Assembly: GCF_000340215.1 (NCBI RefSeq)
Contig: NW_006921547.1
Location: 778,140-842,139 of the forward strand
Direction of reading: 5' to 3'
Length of the DNA stretch: 64,000 bases
From: Pseudocercospora fijiensis CIRAD86
Lineage: Eukaryota > Ascomycota > Dothideomycetes > Mycosphaerellales > Mycosphaerellaceae
Part shown: piece by piece, positions 60,446 through 64,000 of the stretch
Layout of the letters: each line of letters begins with the position of its first letter
Numbering within the stretch: position 1 is the first letter of the stretch
Notes under the pieces: generated by a model
What the model saw: the letters and a program-made list of their open reading frames with translations, nothing else
The model's database searches: none
Told to the model about the DNA's origin: nothing
Made by a program: the position numbers and the translations under genes

Positions 60446-61457
60446 TTTACGGTGTCCTTTAATTGCTAGACTTTAGGTTTTGCAACGTCTATAGGAAGGC
60501 CGTAGGTAGTATACGAACCTACTCGTGCGTACTGCTTTATACGTAAAATATACTACGCTACTATTCCTTGCTCTCTTATATACAAAATATATCGCTAGAA
60601 AGGGGTAGCCCTTTCTAGTGTTAGTAGTTTCCGCGAGATAGAACTACTACCTCCTCGAATTCTATACTTATTAGCGCGGCTTATATATAAGCTTTGCTCT
60701 CCGCTATTAACGGAATTAATACGATGCCGCCTAAAGGATAGCGTAAGCTACTCGGTACTAAAGAGGAAGAGCGGAAGAAGAAGGCCGAACGTACCGCGAG
60801 GAAGTTAGCGAGTACGGCTCTACGACGAGCCTAGAAGAAAGTATAGTAAGCCGAGTAAGACCTAGGCGTAGCATCTTCTTCGTCTACGCTGCTACTATAT
60901 CTAGCCGCTATATCGTCTACCTCCTCGGCTACCTAACCTATCCCCTATATTAACCCTCTACTTCGTAGCTAAATAGGCGTAGTAGGTAGTTAAATACTCT
61001 AGAGTTAGCACTATTCGGCTAGTTAGAGACGGCTACTTCTCCTAGTACTACGACTACTACCGCTCTCTTTATAGATAGCGCCGCGTACAAATACTAGAGA
61101 TAGGCTATAGCTCCTCGCTACCTATATTAACTAGCTCGAGATCGACGATATTATCGTAGTAGTCGATTAATTCGCTAGAGCTAACGCCGCTAGCTCTACT
61201 CTAAGGGATAGCACTTCTACGTCGCTCGTTTAACAATCGATCGTATAGGCTATCCCTACCTACGACTAGCCTCGGTTAGCTATTCGGCGGGCTCCTCTAC
61301 GTCCCCTTCTCCCTAAAATAGATAGTACTTAACTAGTATACCTATCTAATACTCTCCCTTCGTATATAGGTCCTCTTACCCTACATAGAATAGTTTACCG
61401 CCCCGCTCCGATAGCTACTAGACCCCCTTCGTCCGCTATAGCACAATCCCTACTAGC

Positions 61458-61727
61458 GCTAGCTTCTATACTAGCGATACCTCCCGCGCTAGCTTCTATA
61501 CTAGCGATACCTCCCTAGCTAGCTTCTATACTAGCGATATCTCCCGCGCTAGCTTCTATACTAGCGATACCTCCCTAGCTAGCTTCTATACTAGCGATAC
61601 CTCCCTAGCTAGCTTCTATACTAGCGATACCTCCCGCGCTAGCTTCTATACTAGCGACGCCTTCTTAGCTAGCTTCTATACTAGCGACGCCTTCCCCGCT
61701 AGCTTCTATACTAGCGACGCCGCCTAA
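61458..61727 (+). repeat. 30-bp minisatellite, 9 units
   Basis: Nine 30-bp periods of the same unit as at 44,351. The loss or gain of three units (90 bp) keeps the frame. Confidence 0.95.
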
Positions 61728-62010
61728 GCCTAACTCCTAAGGAAGCGTAGCTTATTCTTCCCTATTACTAGCTTCGAAGTCCGCTACTTAACCTACTTCG
61801 CCGACTCCTCGAAGAAGTCTCTCCTTCCCTCCTATTCTAGAGAGCCCCTCGTTGCCTGCGACGCCGCCTAAGCTAGACTCCTAAGTAAGCGTAGCTTATT
61901 CTCCCCTATTACTAGCTTCGAAGTCCGCTACTTAACCTACTTCGCCGACTTCTCGAAGAAGTCTCTCCTTCCCTCCTATTCTAGAGAGCCCCTCGTTGCC
62001 TACTTTAAGA
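61723..62010 (+). repeat. 144-bp tandem duplication in frame U, copy 2
   Basis: Units start at 61,723 and 61,867, as in copy 1. Confidence 0.9.
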
Positions 62011-64000
62011 GACGGGACGAATTAACTACTAGCCTTAGTACGGCGTAGTCGACCGATCGCAAGCGCGAGTATATCTAAGTCTAATTCTAGAGATAGTATT
62101 CCTAGCCCTAGCTTAAGGCGAAGCCCGTCTAGATTAAGAGATAGTATTACTAGGTCTAATTTAAGAGAGAGCTTATAAAGGCCTCGTCCTAGAGCTTAGC
62201 TATCGTAGCTATAACGCGGGCTCCTACTACGTATCTAGCTAAATCCTAGAGGGCGTAACCCGCGCCCTACCTTACTAGAACCCCTACTACCGCTACGACC
62301 TACGCTACCGCGAGGTCGGCAGGGTCGAGACGATAATAGCGACGTTACGCTCGAAAGCTCGCGAGCACCTTCGGCAACTAGTAGTTTAATCTAATCGGAT
62401 TTAAGTAGTCCTTCGAGTAGCGACGCTAGGGTTAATTCCGACGAGGAACTAGACAACCTACCTATTATATCGATCCCTTATAGTCGGATAGTACTTTACT
62501 AAGCGCTCGCTATAGATAGTTGCTCTTATAAGTATTCCTAAGACTAGGATACGGACGCGGAAGAAAAGGAGCCGATACCGCCTAAAGTTATACTCGTAGA
62601 ATTTGTTACTAAGGGCACTACCGCTGCCTTCGCCTAAAGTTAACTTTACTAGCTCCCGGATATACTTACGTACGTCGTAGAGTATAGTAAGCTCCCGACG
62701 TATATATACGAGTAGCTCCGAGGCGTCGACTAGCGTAGACTCCTCGCTAGGTAGGTTAACGGGATACCTTCTACGGTTCTATTACTCGAGAAGTCGTGCC
62801 TTATATCTACTAATTAGCTATTTTACATTACTCGATACTAGGACATTAACGCACTTCTCCTCCCTATAACCTTACTTGCGACCTATAGAGCCGGTATTCG
62901 GTTATTCTATACGCCTCGCTTTATAAAGACTATTACTTACGAGTAGTATGTGCTAGTAGGCCGCTCTCCGATACGACCCGAACGCTATAAGTATATACGG
63001 ATCGCGACTAGACTCGATGCTTCTAGATTTAATACGTACCTCTTCTTCCCTAACCTTCTACTCCCTAAAGCGAATCGAAATCGGAAGATCGACCGGCAAC
63101 GTCGCTATTATATAAATAAGCGTAAATAGGCTTACTTTGTTAATACTATCCTTATTCCTACGCTTCGCGATACTTATCCTTCTCGAGTGCTCGTATATTA
63201 TCCCCTATCCTTCTAGTAAGTATATAATCGCGTATACGCTCGATAGAAATAAGGCGTAGAAGGTAACAATCGTAACGTTAGTAAAATCTCTTACGATATT
63301 ATAGATCCGCTACTAGCAAATTAAGACCCTATAGTCGACGTAGCTATACTACGACTGCATTGTTTATAGTAGGGCATCGAACGTCGGTTACGTCGAGACT
63401 TAGATATATATTAGCGGTATATAGAACTAGTTATTATATAATATAGGACTAAAATCCGTCTAGAGGTATAGACTCCCCTAGAGCTTAAAGAACTCCTCGA
63501 TTAGTCCCTCGAGCGCTAGTTTAACCCTATATATCGTAATATAGACCGCGCTTAGTTCGACCTCGCGTAGGAAGATATCCCTACTAGACTAGTAGTCGAA
63601 GACGTAGTAGTATCTCCGCTTATCGCCCTTTACTAGATAGCCTATAGTATTACGAAGACTAGCGGCCTTAACATCGAGTATCCTTAAGTATACTAGTAGT
63701 TCGGTATATAAGAGGCTTATAGTATCCGAGGCAAACTACTCTATAAGTCTATAGAGCGGCTTAGTAGTATCGGCTTCTTCTAAGGATATAATATATCGAA
63801 GGATCTCTTCGCGTCTATTAACCGAACAGTAGAACCTATTTTTAGTTAGTTAATACTACCGCTTCTTGTATTCTCCTAGTCTACTATCGACTAGGTAGCC
63901 GCTATTACTTCCCTTATTGCCCGAGACACTATATTTCGCCGAGCTCGTGTCTTAGACGCCTTTAAAGCGGAAATTATACAGGCGTATAATACGCTAGATA

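Larger units (their letters stand above)
57819..64000 (+). repeat. 17-kb segmental unit, second copy (cut by window end)
   Basis: It is collinear with 40,752-46,982. Differences are nearly all C/T or A/G, plus 9 against 12 minisatellite units and 3 against 2 of the 41-bp repeat. This copy keeps more CA/TG sites and is the less mutated of the two. Confidence 0.95.
60724..64000 (+). pseudogene. Frame U, unknown protein, copy 2 (5' part, cut by window end)
   Basis: It starts with an intact ATG at 60,724 (MPPKG, stop, RKLLGTKEEERKKKAERTARK). Frame 1 continues through the nine 10-residue repeats (61,458-61,727), the duplicated 48-residue segment (61,723 and 61,867) and the Arg/Ser-rich part into the globular region, interrupted by TAG/TAA. 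It supports the reading frame of copy 1 because the same phase is kept despite a 90-bp difference in the minisatellite. Its function is unknown. Confidence 0.55.

Noticed and set aside
1..64000. Reassigned genetic code with TAG/TAA as Gln (ciliate-like)
   Set aside because: Frames do look open under that code, but stops also fall where families have Trp (chromodomain YLVK-W-KGY and NT-W-E; endonuclease QEP-W), and Cys/His ligands have become Tyr. Mutation of CA and TG to TA explains all of these together.

Overview
The window looks like a repeat-rich, probably subtelomeric, AT-rich block from a filamentous ascomycete (Pezizomycotina) in which nearly everything has been destroyed by repeat-induced point mutation (RIP). 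CpA and TpG are depleted and TpA is in large excess, while CpG is abundant. Reading frames of recognisable proteins run for kilobases interrupted almost only by TAG and TAA, at places where families have Gln or Trp. I see no intact protein-coding gene and no intact RNA gene. The species cannot be told from the sequence.

Layout. 1-1.9 kb: unassigned RIPped DNA. 1.9-6.8 kb: a nearly complete Tad-like LINE (+ strand; zinc-knuckle ORF1, endonuclease/RT ORF2, ATCT-rich tail). 7.07-7.78 kb: a lone LTR of Ty3/gypsy family A. 8.4-11.8 kb: a MULE-type transposase pseudogene. 13.26-19.69 kb: Ty3/gypsy element A (- strand, 3' LTR truncated). 21.417-28.314 kb: Ty3/gypsy element B (- strand), structurally complete with two 346-bp LTRs, a polypurine tract, a GTAAG target duplication, a chromodomain and a small antisense accessory frame. 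28.3-28.8 kb: a 311-bp-spaced direct repeat. 29.0-30.1 kb: a tyrosine-recombinase pseudogene (- strand). 31.6-37.1 kb: a RecQ helicase pseudogene of the telomere-linked-helicase type. 37.2-40.7 kb: unassigned.

From 40.75 kb the window enters a large segmental repeat. A block starting at 40,752 starts again at 57,819 in the same orientation and runs off the end, so the period is about 17.07 kb. One unit holds: a 273-bp tandem array; the N-terminal part of a ZNFX1/UPF1-like SF1 helicase carrying an in-frame 255-bp duplication and ending in 41-bp repeats; a long unknown frame (U) with a 30-bp coding minisatellite (12 copies in one unit, 9 in the other); an unknown frame on the - strand (V); and, divergent from V, a large SNF2-family ATPase pseudogene (51.45-57.6 kb).

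Two SNF2 introns can be placed exactly because removing them restores the frame. Both carry a copy of a short palindrome (core AACTTTAGGTAYRYACCTA) that is scattered through the 17-kb unit. These hairpin-bearing introns, the helicase-rich tandem unit, and a strand-asymmetric mutation pattern confined to two retroelements are the main points of interest. The genes now do nothing as proteins. The region reads as transposon-filled heterochromatin next to a telomere-associated gene family.
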